A stretch of DNA of 64,000 nucleotides from Adiantum capillus-veneris (GCA_014529385.2 CM043943.1:154103092-154167091), one strand, 5' to 3'; positions 49,851-61,986 are shown, numbered from the stretch's first letter. The notes: generated by a model from the letters alone, not told the origin. Program-made: numbers and translations.

Positions 49851-50378
49851 AATTCCTGAAATTTTTACCTCAGAGTGTCCTTGAGCTTACCCATTGGTTC
49901 ATACAACTTCTAAGCATACTCTCCAGTCGGATTGAGTGGTTTGGAGTCTTGTCGTGAGATTTCTAGCCGTAGACCTGAAATTTTGGAACTTCAAATAACA
50001 ACTCACAATGATTTTTTTGAAAAGAGCAATGTTCTAAAATCCAGCTCAGATTCTACTTACCCTACTCCTAGATTCTCATGCAATGGGGTTGTGGAAAGTG
50101 TCCACAAACACTCGCTCGTTTTCTTGTTTTTTATGGTTTTTTGAGCATTGATCTTAAGGCTTGTCTCGTCTATCAATCATTCTCAAAACCCTAATCTAGT
50201 TCTACGATCCTACAATCCTAAAGGCACTCGACAAGTATGATTACTTCCAAGCTACCTCTACACAGCAAAAGACGACAATCTTAAGCATGTGGTTTTAAAA
50301 AGAAAGTTTTTACTCTAGGAGATCTTAGAGGAAGTTAAAGGATAACTTCACAAGATGCTCGTGTTTTTTTCTAGTTTT

Positions 50379-50394
50379 GCCGACAACGGCGCCA
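50379..50394 (-). other. primer binding site of element B (tRNA-Asp type)
   Basis: On the - strand the LTR end CCCACA is followed by TT and TGGCGCCGTTGTCGGC. The known Athila/Tat primer site is TGGCGCCGTTGCCGG, one base different. Confidence 0.88.
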
Positions 50395-50396
50395 AA

Positions 50397-51296
50397 TGTG
50401 GGATGGGTGTCTAACCTCACTCCTATCTTATTGTAGAATGTAGCAAGAACCACAATTAAATTTTCAATCCATGGGACGAAGCTAATTCGACTAGTGCGTA
50501 GAGGCTACAAAAAGTTGTCAATCTCTCGAAAAACAACAAACAACTCGCATCTAACTCAAGCTACACTCAAGTGACTGAAATCACCAAAAGCCAATCGCTC
50601 ATCGGCAAACAAATCACATACGTTACAACATCAAATGACATCCAAACATAACAAAACTTCTAGGACATGTTTATAAGACCTAAGCACACATTCTTATGGT
50701 CTCAAATCCCACTTTAGGTTAGGTGCCAAAATTGCAATTATTAACAGCAGTGGATTTTTGACCTAGTCGTTTTTGACCCAGAATGCACCTCAATACTTAG
50801 CAATGATGCCCCAATACCCCGCCTATGCTTAGTTTTTGATTTTGAAGTTGTAGATCCCTACCTATGATGAAATTAGCCATGGGTCGGCGACGCCAAAAGC
50901 TACAAAATACTGTGAAATGCTTACGTCAATGCATAGAGCTCTTACTTACGGTTGCAACGCAACAGACGCGACTGCAATGTGACAACCGGGGAGGGAGTAG
51001 GAAGCGCAAGAAGGAGAGAAGTGAGCGACGTTAGCTCACAATGTGTATTTCATTATCCAAAACTTAATAATAACTTACAAAAATTGCCTTTTATACCTTA
51101 GCTAAGGTTTTTGGTGGTGAAAACTAATAATCTGGGAGCTCTAACTAAAGACGAGTACTGAGAGGTTGATACAATCTGGAAGCTTGTAGCCCCGGCTCAT
51201 CTATTACAAAGTTTACCCGAAAAATAGGAGTTACAATATTCCCGATTTATAAAAAATAATAAGTGTTTTTACAATAAAAGCTCCGAAAAATGGTAT
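50397..51296 (-). repeat. 5' LTR of element B
   Basis: Matches the split LTR at 12836-13140 and 22736-23351. The outermost ~20 bp (TGTTAGCAGC side on the coding strand) are missing, and copia gag resumes directly. It serves as the uninterrupted reference that proves the insertion of element A. Confidence 0.9.
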
Positions 51297-51960
51297 CCGA
51301 GGTGTAGCCGAGTCAGTGTTCTTCACTATCATAAGGCAGACAACAACCAAGGAGCTTTGCGATAGCTTATGTTCAACATGGGAGAGCAAAAGTGCATCCA
51401 ACAAAGTTTTCCTTATGACAAAGCTTATGAAGCTCAACATGAAAGAAGGTAGCACAATTTTCGGTCACTTGAATGAGTTCAACTCCTTGTTCAATCAGTT
51501 GATATCTCAAGGCTTTAAGGAGTTTGGCGATGAACTCAAGTCTATATTCTTGTTATGCTCTCTACCCAGTTCATGGGACATCTTTTGCACAGCCATTAGC
51601 AATTTGGCTCCGAATGCTAAGTTAGTCTCCAATGATGTCACAGATACGTTTCTCACTAAGGAAATTCGAGGTAAATCTCTCGACAGTGCTAGTCATGGAG
51701 ATGCATATATGGCTGGCAGTAAAATGGAGGCAATAGGGCGTGACAGGAACACATACAAAAGAAAAAGTAGAGAGAAAAATCCTCGTAGTCCTAGGAGACA
51801 CATGAACTCAAGTAGAGACCGCAATACCAAAAATGTCGAGTGTTACTATTTCCACAAGAAGGGCCATTACATAAAGGATTGTTGAAATTTTCTAAGAGAT
51901 CACAAAACATGTCGAGTGTTACTATTGCCACAAGAAGGGCCATTACAAAAAGGATTGTCA
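51297..51960 (+). pseudogene. gag: copia gag, C-terminal part, with duplicated zinc knuckle
   Basis: Resumes after element B with TTKELCDSLCSTWESKSASNK, KLMKLNMKEGS and HLNEFNSLFNQL, standard UBN2-type Gag sequence. The CCHC knuckle occurs twice: near 51840 as CYYFHKKGHYIKDC, where the second Cys is Phe, and near 51912 as CYYCHKKGHYKKDC, which is intact. A stop (TGA at 51883) separates them. The duplication spans about 50 bases. Confidence 0.87.
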
Positions 51961-52159
51961 CAGTTTCTTAAGAGATCACAAAAGCATTCAAAAAGATAAT
52001 TTTGGCAAAGAAAAAAGATTGAGGAGCTCAATGGGGTTGAGTCTCCCATACCTACCACTGCAGCAGAGGATGATCCTTGCCAATAGAGACTCATGCAGTG
52101 GTGACAACAGATCCCTTAAATGTTCTCATTTTCACTTCGCGTCTCACTCCAGATGCTTC

Positions 52160-52440
52160 GGTTTCACAGGATGAAGGTTATGCATAGAATTGGATTCTTG
52201 GTTTTGGTGCAAGTGTTCATGTCACACCGCATAGAGAGCGGTTTTCCTCTTATGCATCCATGCATGGCATAGTCAAGTTTGGTGATTCCTATGAGCTTGA
52301 TATTATTGGCATTGGTGATGTGAAACTTCATATGCATAATGGTACTACTTTTGCTGCAGATTGTCAGACATGTGCCCATGCTTACAAAGAGCTTGCTTTC
52401 TATAGGGCAATTGGATGATCTAGGCTCCACTATTTTGGTA
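52160..52440 (+). pseudogene. pol: copia protease
   Basis: In the + frame WILGFGASVHVTPHRERF appears where copia proteases have LDSGASxHxT, so the catalytic Asp is lost. The following YELDIIGIGDVKLH matches the GxGxV strand of the family. Frames break repeatedly. Confidence 0.75.
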
Positions 52441-52559
52441 ATCGTTATTGACTGATTTGCGAGGACAATCTTGTCAAGATGAAACGTCGTAAAAATGGAT
52501 CCCTGTACTCTATGTTTGTTTTGAGTGTCAACAAACACTCTATCTATGTTGCCAAGCTG

Positions 52560-53287
52560 CAGTCTACTGAGTTGTGGCATAGCCGGCTAGGACATATTGG
52601 CAAAAAAGAAATGAAAACACTTCAGTGTTTTGGCTACTTCTTGTGTTAGATTACACGGATGTTCCATATTGTGAGCATTGTCTGTACAGCAAACAAACTA
52701 GGTCGATATCTTTTCCATTGAACAAGAAACTAGGCGAACCCCTAGACTTAGTGCACAGTGATTTGTGTGGTCCAATGCCACATAAAACTCTAGGGGGCGC
52801 AAACTACCGTTGTCACCTTCATAGATGATTCAACCAGAAAGGTGTGGTTGTATCTCCTTAAGCATAAAGAGGAGGTCTTTTCTAATTTCCAAAATTCCTT
52901 GCCATGGTTGAGAACCAATCAAGAAAAAAGATCAAAGCTTTTTGCACGGACAATGGTGGAGAATACTCCTACACAGAGCTCAAGGATTTTTGCAATCAAA
53001 GAGGCATTCGTCGGCAGTTTACTGCTCCATACACACCTGCACAAAGTGGAATAGCTGCAAAAATGAATTTCACGATTCAAGAGCGAGTTATCTCTATGAT
53101 GTCTATGGCGAAGCTTACTCCAAAGTTTTGGGGGGAATCTGTGCTAACAACAGTGCACATCATCAACATGTCACCTAGTTCTCCTTTAACTTTCAAAGTT
53201 CCAAAGGAATTATGGACTAGGAAAACGCCAATCTATGAGCATTTACGTGTATTTGGATGTGAGAGATATGCACATGTGCCCAAATAA
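52560..53287 (+). pseudogene. pol: copia integrase
   Basis: Blocks in order: LWHSRLGH-like (near 52573), CLYSKQTR, VHSDLCGPMP (first catalytic Asp), a frameshift near 52805, FIDDSTRKVWLYLLKHK, FCTDNGGEYSYTEL (second Asp) and GIAAKMNFTIQERV. The last is normally GVAERxN: the catalytic Glu is replaced by Ala. FWGESVLTTVHIIN and KTPIYEHLRVFGC follow. A TAA ends the frame at 53287. Confidence 0.85.
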
Positions 53288-53353
53288 CTTCATCGCAAGT
53301 TAGATCCCAGGTCACACAAATACATTTTTATAAGCTATGGTGCAAATGGAGAG

Positions 53354-54012
53354 ATGGGCTATTGTCTCTGGCACCCAGAATCCAACAAAGTCATTTCTAG
53401 CTTACACGTGATTTTCAATGAACCAAAAATGCACAAAAAGTCCATTAAAGAAGTTGAGTACAGACGCATTCATTTTAAGGATGTAGCCTCCGAACCAACT
53501 GAGTTCAGTAGTTTTGCACCTAATCCACAAGTGCAAGATACTACTATTACTCCGGAGAGAGTAGAGTCCAGCAGTCAGGCACTGAGACGCTTTATAAGAG
53601 TATCACGTGTGCCTGAGCGGTTTGAGCCGGGTATACACCACATTTTGATCCCTAACAATGGAGAGCCAACCTGCTACAAAGAAGCTATACAAATAGACGA
53701 TACCGTTAAGTGGGAGCAGGCTATGCAATCAAAATACAATTTGATTGAGGCTAATGAGACATGGGATTTGGTTGAATTACCAAAAGGAAAAAATGCTTTA
53801 CCTTGCAAGTGGGTATACAAGAAGAAGTATACAACGAAAGATCCCAAGCCTAGGTACAAGGCTCATCTAGTTGCTAAGGGTTTCAAGCAGTAAAAAGGTG
53901 TGGATTTCGATGAGATTTTCTCTCCAGGTGTCGAGATGGCTACACTTTGCACTGTGCTTGGCTTGCTTGCTATTTAGGACATGGAACTTGTCCAAATGGA
54001 CGTGAGTACAAC
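53354..54012 (+). pseudogene. pol: copia reverse transcriptase, first part
   Basis: Contains WEQAMQSKYNLIEANETWDLV, CKWVYKKKYTTKDP and KAHLVAKGFKQ, all conserved copia RT starts. A TAA stop follows GFKQ, then the frame goes on (GVDFDEIFSPGV) with another stop, up to the MITE that cuts the QMDVSTTF-like block. Confidence 0.87.
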
Positions 54013-54349
54013 CATTAGGGCCAATTTGGATGAAAAAAGGGCTGTGTAAGGATCTAAAAAAAAGCAACCTAAAAAAGACCATGAAGATCTTACCAAAACT
54101 AGTCAACATGGGTACTCATTGGATAGAGCTCATCAAGAGCCACCCATGGACTGTTTGAGCGCTAAATTTGGAGTTCGTATGCAAAAGTTATGGCTAAAAT
54201 AGTGCAAAATATTCAAAAATCAAGTGAAGGAGATCTTGACATGTGTACAAAAGTGCCATACTTTTGGAAATGTGGCTCCTCCTTGACCCTTAGATCAAGA
54301 AAAGAGAAACCCTAAACAACCCTCATTTCATCCAAATTGGCCCTAATGA
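54013..54349. mobile_element. 337-bp MITE inside copia RT
   Basis: Ends are a perfect 23-bp inverted repeat beginning CATTAGGGCCAATTTGGAT. It separates QMDVSTT from FLHGDLDEDV, two parts of one conserved RT block. A TA on each side could be the target duplication. No coding capacity. Its termini resemble those of the foldback at 62736-63187. Confidence 0.88.
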
Positions 54350-54855
54350 TTTCTTCATGGGGATCTAGATGAAGATGTCTACATAAAACAACCAGAGGAT
54401 TTGGTATGTGAAACCCAAAAGACAACAAGAGAAGAATTGGTTTGTAGACTTCAAAAGGCACTCTATGACCTCAAGCAAGGTTCAAGGCAGTGGTATAAAA
54501 AATTTAACAAATTCATGCAGTCTCGGGGTTACATAGAAGTCAAGAGGATCACTGCTTATACACAAAGAGATTGAATGATGGTTCTTTAATCATCTTGATC
54601 TTGTATGAAGATGATATGTTTATTGCAGGCAAATCAATTGATAAGATCAATTAGTTGAAAAATGCTAAGTACTCAGTTTTCCATGAAAGATTTGGGAAAT
54701 GCCAATCACTTTTTGGGTATGCAAATCAAGAGAGACAGGCAACATGGAATTCTTGAATTATCTCAAGAAAGGTACATTCACAAATTATTGCAATGTTTTA
54801 GTATGCAGGGGGGGAAATCACTGAGTACTCCAATGCAAGCATACCAAGATTAGCA
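54350..54855 (+). pseudogene. pol: copia reverse transcriptase, second part
   Basis: Continues with FLHGDLDEDVYIKQPEDL, LQKALYDLKQGSRQWYKKF and the active site ILYEDDMFIAG (YxDD present), then FSMKDLGNANHFLGMQI and LSTPMQAYQD. Stops and frameshifts occur near 54570-54660 and a TAG at 54851. Confidence 0.85.
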
Positions 54856-54869
54856 AGGAAGATTCTCCG

Positions 54870-55520
54870 AAGACAATGGCTGGGAAAGAGGAAATGGTGA
54901 AAGTACCATATTCTTCAGCAGTTGGCAGTTTTATGTACACTATGGTAGCCACAAGACTAGACATTGCACATGTAGTGGGAGTGGTTAGTAGGTACATGGA
55001 AAACCCTAGAAAGAAGCACTGGGAAGTAGTGAAGAAAATCATCAGATACTTGAAAGGTACAACTAGCAAGTGTTTACGATTCGTAAACAACAATGCATCT
55101 ATTGTAGGTTGCACGGATGTGGATTATGCGGGTTGTGTGGATCATAGAAGATCCACATCTGGCTATGTGTTCATGTTTGTTGGAGTCGCTATCTCTTGGA
55201 GATCGTGTCTCCAAGACTGCACGTCTTCATCTACTACTGAGGAAGAATATGTTGTTGCGTTTGATGCAAGCAAGGAAGCCATATGGCTAGCTCGTCTAGT
55301 GGGAGATTTGGGCATTCACGAGGTTCTAGCACTGGATTGTGATAGTCAGAGAGCCATTGCTTTGGCAAAGAATCCGGTGTTTCACTCAAAGTCCAAAAAC
55401 ACATAGAGGTCAGATACCATGTCATATGAGATGCATTGGCTGGAAAGTGCATCGAGCTTGTCAAGGTTCACACCGACGATAACATCGTAGATGCTCTCAC
55501 AAAGAGCCTAGACTCGAAGC
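54870..55520 (+). pseudogene. pol: copia RNase H
   Basis: Contains VPYSSAVGSFMYTMVATRLDI, KHWEVVKKIIRYLKGT, GCTDVDYAGCVDHRRSTSGY (RNase H acid site), SSTTEEEYVV and HSKSKNT. A frameshift near 55405 moves the C-terminal DALTKSLDSKRF-like tail to another frame ending near 55540. Confidence 0.87.
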
Positions 55521-55627
55521 GATTCAAACATTGCATATAGCTTATGGGTGTAGGATGAAGCCTAGATGATGCTTCATCAACTTTGTATAGACTAACTATA
55601 CTGATGCCACTATTGGCCACCATGACC

Positions 55628-55641
55628 TTCAAGTGGGAGGT
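55628..55641 (+). other. polypurine tract of element C
   Basis: AAGTGGGAGGT sits directly upstream of the 3' LTR start TGTTGGGG, as in Tnt1-like copia elements. Confidence 0.85.
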
Positions 55642-55840
55642 TGTTGGGGTGTAGGCTAGGTGGCCATGGGAAACCACCCTTACTTAATTTTCCCCCTGAT
55701 CAATATAGGGAGAAAAAGTGAGAGATTTGACTAACTCTCTCACTTTCCTCTCCACTAACCTACTATGTTGTGCTTCATCTCCTTCCCCCTTCTCCTTCCC
55801 TCTCTTGCACACTCCACACACGCACACTCCGTCCCCATCA
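55642..55840 (+). repeat. 3' LTR of copia element C
   Basis: 199 bp, from TGTTGGGGTGTAGGC to CCCCATCA, matching 10384-10582. Confidence 0.92.
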
Positions 55841-56462
55841 TAGGACACTAGATATTTTAGATTGGTTTATTGAGATCTTACCTGTACTATTGTTCAAGAT
55901 CATTATCAAAGAGGTTCTCTTAATAAAAATCTCATTTGTTGAGTGCGGGACCTTAAGTTGAGTCAAAGTGTTGCGCACACCCAATAGAACGGTGTCTTCG
56001 ACATTGCTGTTTTTTTTTCTTCTTTGCAGTCCGAAAATGTCTCGTGGTCAAAGAGTTGTTGGAATATTTCTTTTTGTTCATTCTTTGATAGACCTAGTGT
56101 TTGCTTGTGCCAACATCATGCCACTACTGCACAAATGTTCCTTGTCTTGGCTTTTGGTAATCCAAGAGCAGAAGAAGGATGTCTTTCTTTACTTCTCTGC
56201 TCGCGTCTCTTTGCAACCCAATAATTACAAAGAAAAGCCTGATTAGTTGGAATGAAATTTCTATTGGAATGGATTTGTGTTTGTTTATCTGTATTTGGAC
56301 CACCTTCCAGCTCGTTAAAAGAGAGAAGTTGTGGATCACCTCAAGAGTAGTAATCTCCTGTAGTATTGTACATTGGCAAGGAGCAAGTGCGAGAGGGAGA
56401 GAGAGAGAGGTGGGGAGTGAGGGAACATCTGTAAAATTGAGCTTTACTGTGTTGCTACAGGG

Positions 56463-56542
<80 letters not shown>

Positions 56543-58304
56543 GTCAATCACCGAAACATAACCCCCCTAGTCCCACCCTCAACCCCCACCTCTTCTCGGG
56601 AGTGGCCATTTTAAAAAGATAAAAATGTCTTCAAAAACAAAGAAAAAGAAATATATGGCCCCTCCCCATTTCTAATTAAAAGGTCTTCTCTTTTTACACA
56701 AATGAACCACCATGCCTATGTTGTGTCAAGGACAACCCTTTTTGTAAAACCAAAACATGCTTTCAGCCCCATGGTATCAAAATATTAGAAGTCATAGTCA
56801 ACTATTTTTCCAAAAAGATCCTAGAGATCCAAAAGATAAGATAAGTAACAATTTATAAAAGAGATATTGATAGAATCTCGCATCCATTAGTTCAAAAATG
56901 GGAGCTAAATTGGGAAATAATCCTCCCAAGTAAAGTCCCAGCTAAATTGGGAAATAATCAAATAAACTAAAATCAAATTGATGCAAGCCTTCAGGTAATC
57001 AAAAGTATGAGCATTCACAGGATATCAATAAATCAATCAAGCCATTAATACGAGCATTGAGATATTACTATCAACAACAAAAAGAGCAGAGCACAATAGT
57101 ATGAAAGAAGTACAAAATCTTTTATTGTTTATATGATTCAAAATGCCAGTAAACCAGTAAACCCAACAACCTACAATGATAACAAGCACATCCTTATAGG
57201 ATTTTTAGCAACAAACCTCAGGCAAGTCAATACAAGTTTCTTAAAACACACCAGAATGAGCAAAAACATAAGATTAGGTTAGAGCCGGTTGCAAAAATGT
57301 CATGGGATTACCTAATCACCAAAAGCAAAAAGAGTCTTAAAGAACTAGTTGTAACTAGTAAGGAATAGGTCAATCAAATGTCAAGTGATTTATAAAAAAA
57401 CACTAAGATAAGTGACTAGCACAAAGTCAAACACAAGTAAAGAAAATTCCTAGTTCTTTTGAAACAGAGCACACAACAACTTAGGAGGCTGAAAATAGCC
57501 AAGTTTTTCAAAGACCATGGGATCAGTATAACAAGCTATTAATGGTAGTAGATATCAATGCAAATTTACGTCAAAAAAAGAGTTCATGAGCATTATGATT
57601 AACAAGTTACCTTGTCTAATAAAAAACGAACAACCTATCAACCAATTCTCTTCTCTGAGTAAAGAGGGGGACCTCATCAGAATTTCTTATTCTTAGGGGT
57701 AAAATACTATCAAAATTATGTATTATCAAGCATCCAAGATTTTAAATGCAAACGATACAGTAAATCCAAAGAGATACATTTCTTTTAACCAAATATCACA
57801 ATGAGAAGAAGTCATCAAGCCCAAGGCAATAAGCTGGTCAACTGCATGTTTAGAGAAAATTTGATCCAGGGAGTCACTTCCAATTTTACAACTAGTATGG
57901 TATAAAGGGAACATAGACATAGCATCAAATTGTAATCCGAAATATATAAAAAATCCCTTGGTAGTAGAAAAGACTAGCAGAGTGGGAGTATGTTTTATTT
58001 GTGAGCTTCCGATTTCGAGCTTTTGAAATCAAAACCATTTTTGCGAGCTTTTTGACTTTAGGTTTAGAGCCTTTTCTAACGCATAAAAAATGTTCATTCA
58101 AAAAAAGACATTACTTATGATACACACAAAAAAAAACATGTATTAGTTTGCAATAACTTGACTTTAGATTTAGAGCCTTTTCTAGTGACACAAAAAATGT
58201 TCTCCAAAAAGGGACATTACTCATACAATACACACCAGATAGCATGACCTATCTTTGAGCTTGTATAGTTGGCAAGATAGATACCACAAAGAATAAATAT
58301 ATAA
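55841..58304. other. no recognisable gene; GA microsatellite and short duplication
   Basis: Ordinary AT-rich DNA. A GA tract lies at 56465-56539. A short duplication occurs at 58050 and 58161 (GACTTTAGGTTTAGAGCC and variant, about 75 bases each). The ORF at 55968-56246 resembles nothing known. Confidence 0.5.
56465..56539 (+). repeat. (GA)n microsatellite
   Basis: About 75 bases of pure GA. Confidence 0.95.
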
Positions 58305-58761
58305 CTAAAAGGGATCCAAAAAACTTTCAAAAGGTGGGGAGAAGTAATCTCGCTGCTCATACATAAGAGAAGATATAGTTCGACGCACAAGGTTTAGGGT
58401 CACTACACCATAGGGGTTATCTTGCGGGTTTGCCCCAACAAAAATGCAAGGTCTCTGGGAGTTAGTGCAGAGGCTGATGAATGACCGTGTGCTCTTTTGG
58501 TTGAAGCCCAAGTATGTGCACATACACATAGTACATGTGCTTACACACCAAAAAAGCTTTCTGTGAGGATTCTCTCTTCGGAAAATCGGGGTAGGAGCAA
58601 CTAGGTTTTTCCTTTATGTGTACATCATAACAACTCATTGTCAAAAATAAAAAACTATGTGTTGTTCTCTTTCTAGTTTCTCTTCCAAGAACGTTGCAAG
58701 CATACCTGCAGCAGCTGACTCCAATTTCTTCTACGCTTCTTTGGAAATACCATGCCTCCAC
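58305..58761 (-). pseudogene. SWIM-like zinc-finger fragment
   Basis: The frame 58761-58462 reads CNVLGRETRKRT, a short spacer, then KPSCSYPDFPKRESSQKAF followed by VCKHMYYVYVHILGL. The C-x-C...C-x-H pattern and the hydrophobic helix after CKH match SWIM fingers, with the second Cys of the CxC pair changed to Tyr. SWIM fingers occur in plant MULE/FAR1-type transposases and in RING-SWIM proteins. A second frame (58529-58305) continues it. I infer a decayed transposase or transposon-derived protein. Confidence 0.5.
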
Positions 58762-58854
58762 TTGCGCTTCAGGCTACTAGATCCTCCCTCCATAAGAGCA
58801 GTAGATGTATTGTACATGTTTCATGGTGGTGTTGCGGAATCTGCCTATTGAAAA

Positions 58855-59325
58855 TCACTTCACCAAGCTGTCACTCTCTTCCTTTGATAAGTTGGTTCCA
58901 ATATCCACTCGCCAGAATGTAGGAATGGCATGTGAAAATTTAAATTGTCTCTGTACTTTTGGTGTATGGCTTACATCATGATTGCAAAACCATATCCATT
59001 GTGAAATCAAACTATCTATAAATGTTCTCTCAGACCAAAAACATTGTGCAACCAATCCCACTTGACGGCTCTGTAGCTTGTTACCACAATTTTTCTTCCC
59101 TTCCATTCTGAAACATTTTCTCACACAATTGGTTGGCATCCTTTGTAAAGCCCACTCTTTGTGTGCAACTTTGACCTCTTGAATACACCATTCTAAAGTC
59201 TCTCCTTCCTTCTCTGAAATGCATTCTCTTGCTTCATTGTCATTGACATATATCTCTTCATTATCCTCTCTAGCAAACTGTATATTGCGTGGTCTCCCTC
59301 TAGTTTTGTGTTGCCTTGCTTCCAT
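58855..59325 (-). pseudogene. unknown ORF upstream of the SWIM fragment
   Basis: A 156-codon open frame (MEARQHKTRGRPRNIQF...) with an AT-hook-like RGRP near the start, then acidic and helical stretches and WSERTFIDSLISQWIW. It is collinear with the SWIM-like fragment and ends about 95 bases upstream of it, so it may be the N-terminal part of the same protein. No family named. Confidence 0.45.
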
Positions 59326-59362
59326 TACATATCAAGGTTTTTGTGAACTCGTATTGGCATGA

Positions 59363-59656
59363 CTAGATCACCAAACATGTTATTGTGGCTTTCTTTGGAA
59401 TCACATAATAGATCATACACTTGCAAACATGTGAACAAGTGACCATTTTCTCACAATAGTGACAAGTTATTTTAGTTTTTCCTTTGTTGGCAGCATAACA
59501 CATGCTGATTTGTCTGTCTAGATGACCATGGAAAAGGGAATCATTGTATTTTCTTTCACTAAGGTCAAAAGGACATGTCAGCCTACAAGATTGATGACTT
59601 CCAAGACAATAGCCCAAACACACTGTGCAATCTATGGCCATGTTGGTCGAGACCAA
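59363..59656 (-). pseudogene. Cys-rich ORF
   Basis: 97 codons with CTVCLGYCLGSHQSC and a cluster C-x2-C-x5-C-x3-C-x-C (CHYCEKMVTCSHVCKC) that could bind zinc. It lies on the same strand as, and upstream of, the RGRP/SWIM remnants. Function unknown. Confidence 0.4.
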
Positions 59657-59966
59657 AGGTGACCATCATAATTCTGCTCCATCACAAGCATACTTTTATT
59701 GTTATGTGCTGGAGGAAGCTCGAAACAAACATTGCCATTATAGATGATTGGGAGCTCTTCAACCATTTTGGGAGGGTCACAAACCGCTGGTAGTTTGGAA
59801 AGCCTGGCATGATTTACCTCTATCTTTCATCCATAGAATGATGGATGTATCCTTTGAATACTGCTACCTCATTTGCTCAACCAACCATTGTGTTTGTAGA
59901 TAGGGTTTTGGTTCCTTGGTTGTTTTCCCTGTTCTGAGGGAAATTGTTTTTGCATCTTCATCAGTA

Positions 59967-60266
59967 TCAAAATTTAAAATGTAATGGAGTTGAATTGTTG
60001 TTACATGGTGTAGCATCGAGAGAATCATCACCAACATCTTCCATTGTTTCTAAACTATCAAACACATAAACACAATCATCTGAATGTAAAATGTGGTAAG
60101 CAGAGGACATAATACGATGAAGGAGGTAATGCGTTTGGTCTTTGTGATCCCATCTTGGAAGCACACTGACCTTAGACACAGAGCTCCCTATCTGAACGAT
60201 TGCTTGCAAACCCTCAAAGTTTAAGTAAGGAGGTAACAAGCTCTGAAGGAAATATTCACTTAGCAA
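59967..60266 (-). pseudogene. unknown ORF in the same - strand cluster
   Basis: 99 codons with SVLPRWDHKDQTHYLLHR and DDCVYVFDSLETMEDVGDD. It shares strand and region with the Cys-rich and SWIM-like fragments. The phrase about a DD...VYVFDS strand is reminiscent of a protease-like fold used by some transposon proteins, but evidence is thin. Confidence 0.35.
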
Positions 60267-60639
60267 AAGCTCTCCATTCCTTAATGAAACATTGTTCTAT
60301 GAGAGCACCATTAATCTTCCAAGAAAGAATGGCTGAAGTTTTCATGTTTGAAACATACAAGGAGGATAAATGCTTGAGGTAAATAAAGTGCAAAAAGATA
60401 TAGCTCTTTTGAGTTAAAGCAGAAAGATAGAGAGTGTGTCTAAGACACAAAAAAAGTGCAAAAGGATATAGCTCTAACGAGTTAATGCATTCATTGAAAA
60501 CGGTTCTTATAGATTTGAAATATTCATTCTTCAAGATACGCATAGTAATCATCTCAGTAAGACACATTCAAATTAACATCTCTTTATATCTTTCTGCTAG
60601 CACACGTTGCTTTCACAATCCTTAGAAATATGTGCATAA

Positions 60640-61270
60640 ATAAGAAAATAAATTGTATTTATATTTACTTATTGCAATAAAATATTAAAAATAAGTTAAA
60701 TTTTATATTTTAACATTATTATTATGTACTAATTTTTAAGAGTTGATTAACAATATATTTACTATATATCTCTTCATATTTATCATATTACAAAATATTA
60801 TCATTATATGATTGCTTAAAAAATTTATTATATATCTATCTATATATTTAATATATTATAAAATATATATTGTAATGTATGGTATGTATACTTTATAGTA
60901 AACTATATGTATAGTACGTATCTATATACTTTAGATATTATAAGATGTAAATACAATAATATATACTTTATATTATATACTATTTGTATGATATATATAT
61001 ACAAAATTTACTATTATATAGTATATAATAAATAATATATTTATTATGTACTACATAATATATACTACATATTATATATAAGATTTATGCTATATATAAC
61101 TACTACGTATTATATATAGCATAGTACTATATAGTATAATGTTATAGTACATAATATATGATATTATATATATACACTATATTATATATATTATACCATA
61201 TAATTTATAGTGTCGTATAAATATATTACTTGAATTTTAATTATTTGTATATATATATTACTTGAATTTT
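60640..61270. repeat. AT-rich low-complexity block
   Basis: More than 600 bases almost wholly of TA/AT words (TATATA, ATAATATA). No coding content. It precedes the cluster of GC-cored hairpins. Confidence 0.85.
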
Positions 61271-61321
61271 GATTATTTGTATGTTTTGAATAAAAAGAGG
61301 TGGACAAAGAGTCTGAATGTA

Positions 61322-61459
61322 GAATGAATTTCCGACATTTCTCTAAAAAAATGCTAAAAAAAGGGGGGGTAGAGCTCCCCCATCATCCGCGCGCGCGGAT
61401 GATGGGGGAGCTCTACCCCCCCTTTTTTTAGTGTTTTTTAGAGAAATGCCAAAAATTCA
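61322..61459. repeat. near-perfect hairpin 1 with GC core
   Basis: Arms of about 69 bases with no loop: AAAAAAAGGGGGGG, TAGAGCTCCCCC and ATCATCCGCG on the left mirrored on the right. The centre is alternating CG. Only a few mismatches occur in the outer arms (GAATTTCC versus GAATTTTT). Confidence 0.92.
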
Positions 61460-61490
61460 TCAAATTTTTGTTTTGAAATTTTGATAATAT

Positions 61491-61599
61491 CTTTCAAAAA
61501 TTGTATAAAAAAAGGAGGGGTAGAGCTCCCCCATCATCCGCGCGCGCGCGGATGATGGGGGAGCTCTAAACCCCCCTTTTTCTATACAATTTTTGCAAG
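61491..61599. repeat. near-perfect hairpin 2 with GC core
   Basis: Same inner arms as hairpin 1 (GGAGGGGTAGAGCTCCCCC, ATCATCCGCG) but different outer arms (CTTTCAAAAATTGTATA mirrored by CAATTTTTGCAAG). Confidence 0.92.
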
Positions 61600-61986
61600 A
61601 AATTTTTGTTTTGGAGCTTCAAGTTTTGGCTTATCTGCTCCATAAGTTCCAAAATATGAATATATAGTATAAATATATAGAATATATAGTTGAAGTATAA
61701 ATTATATATAGTTGTAACTATAGTAATCATTATAGCTTTATTCAAGCTTTTTGGACGTCTCTACAAACAAGCAAAGGGAAATTTCCTAGCAGGACCGCCC
61801 TCAAGCACGTCACATTTAGCATGCATGTCGACCCAGGCAGTGAACACGAGGAGTTGCTTATCCCTTTCAAATATTATCCATGAAACATGGTCGGACAAGG
61901 GCTGCATGGCATGGGACAAGAGCCATGCGTAGCATCACTAATATGGACACCTAATAGATGCACGAGAGCGACGAAGAGAACTTATA

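Noticed and set aside
61690-61932. 80-codon ORF starting with a hydrophobic stretch
   Set aside because: Hydrophobic start arises from AT-rich DNA; the rest resembles nothing and lies between hairpins.
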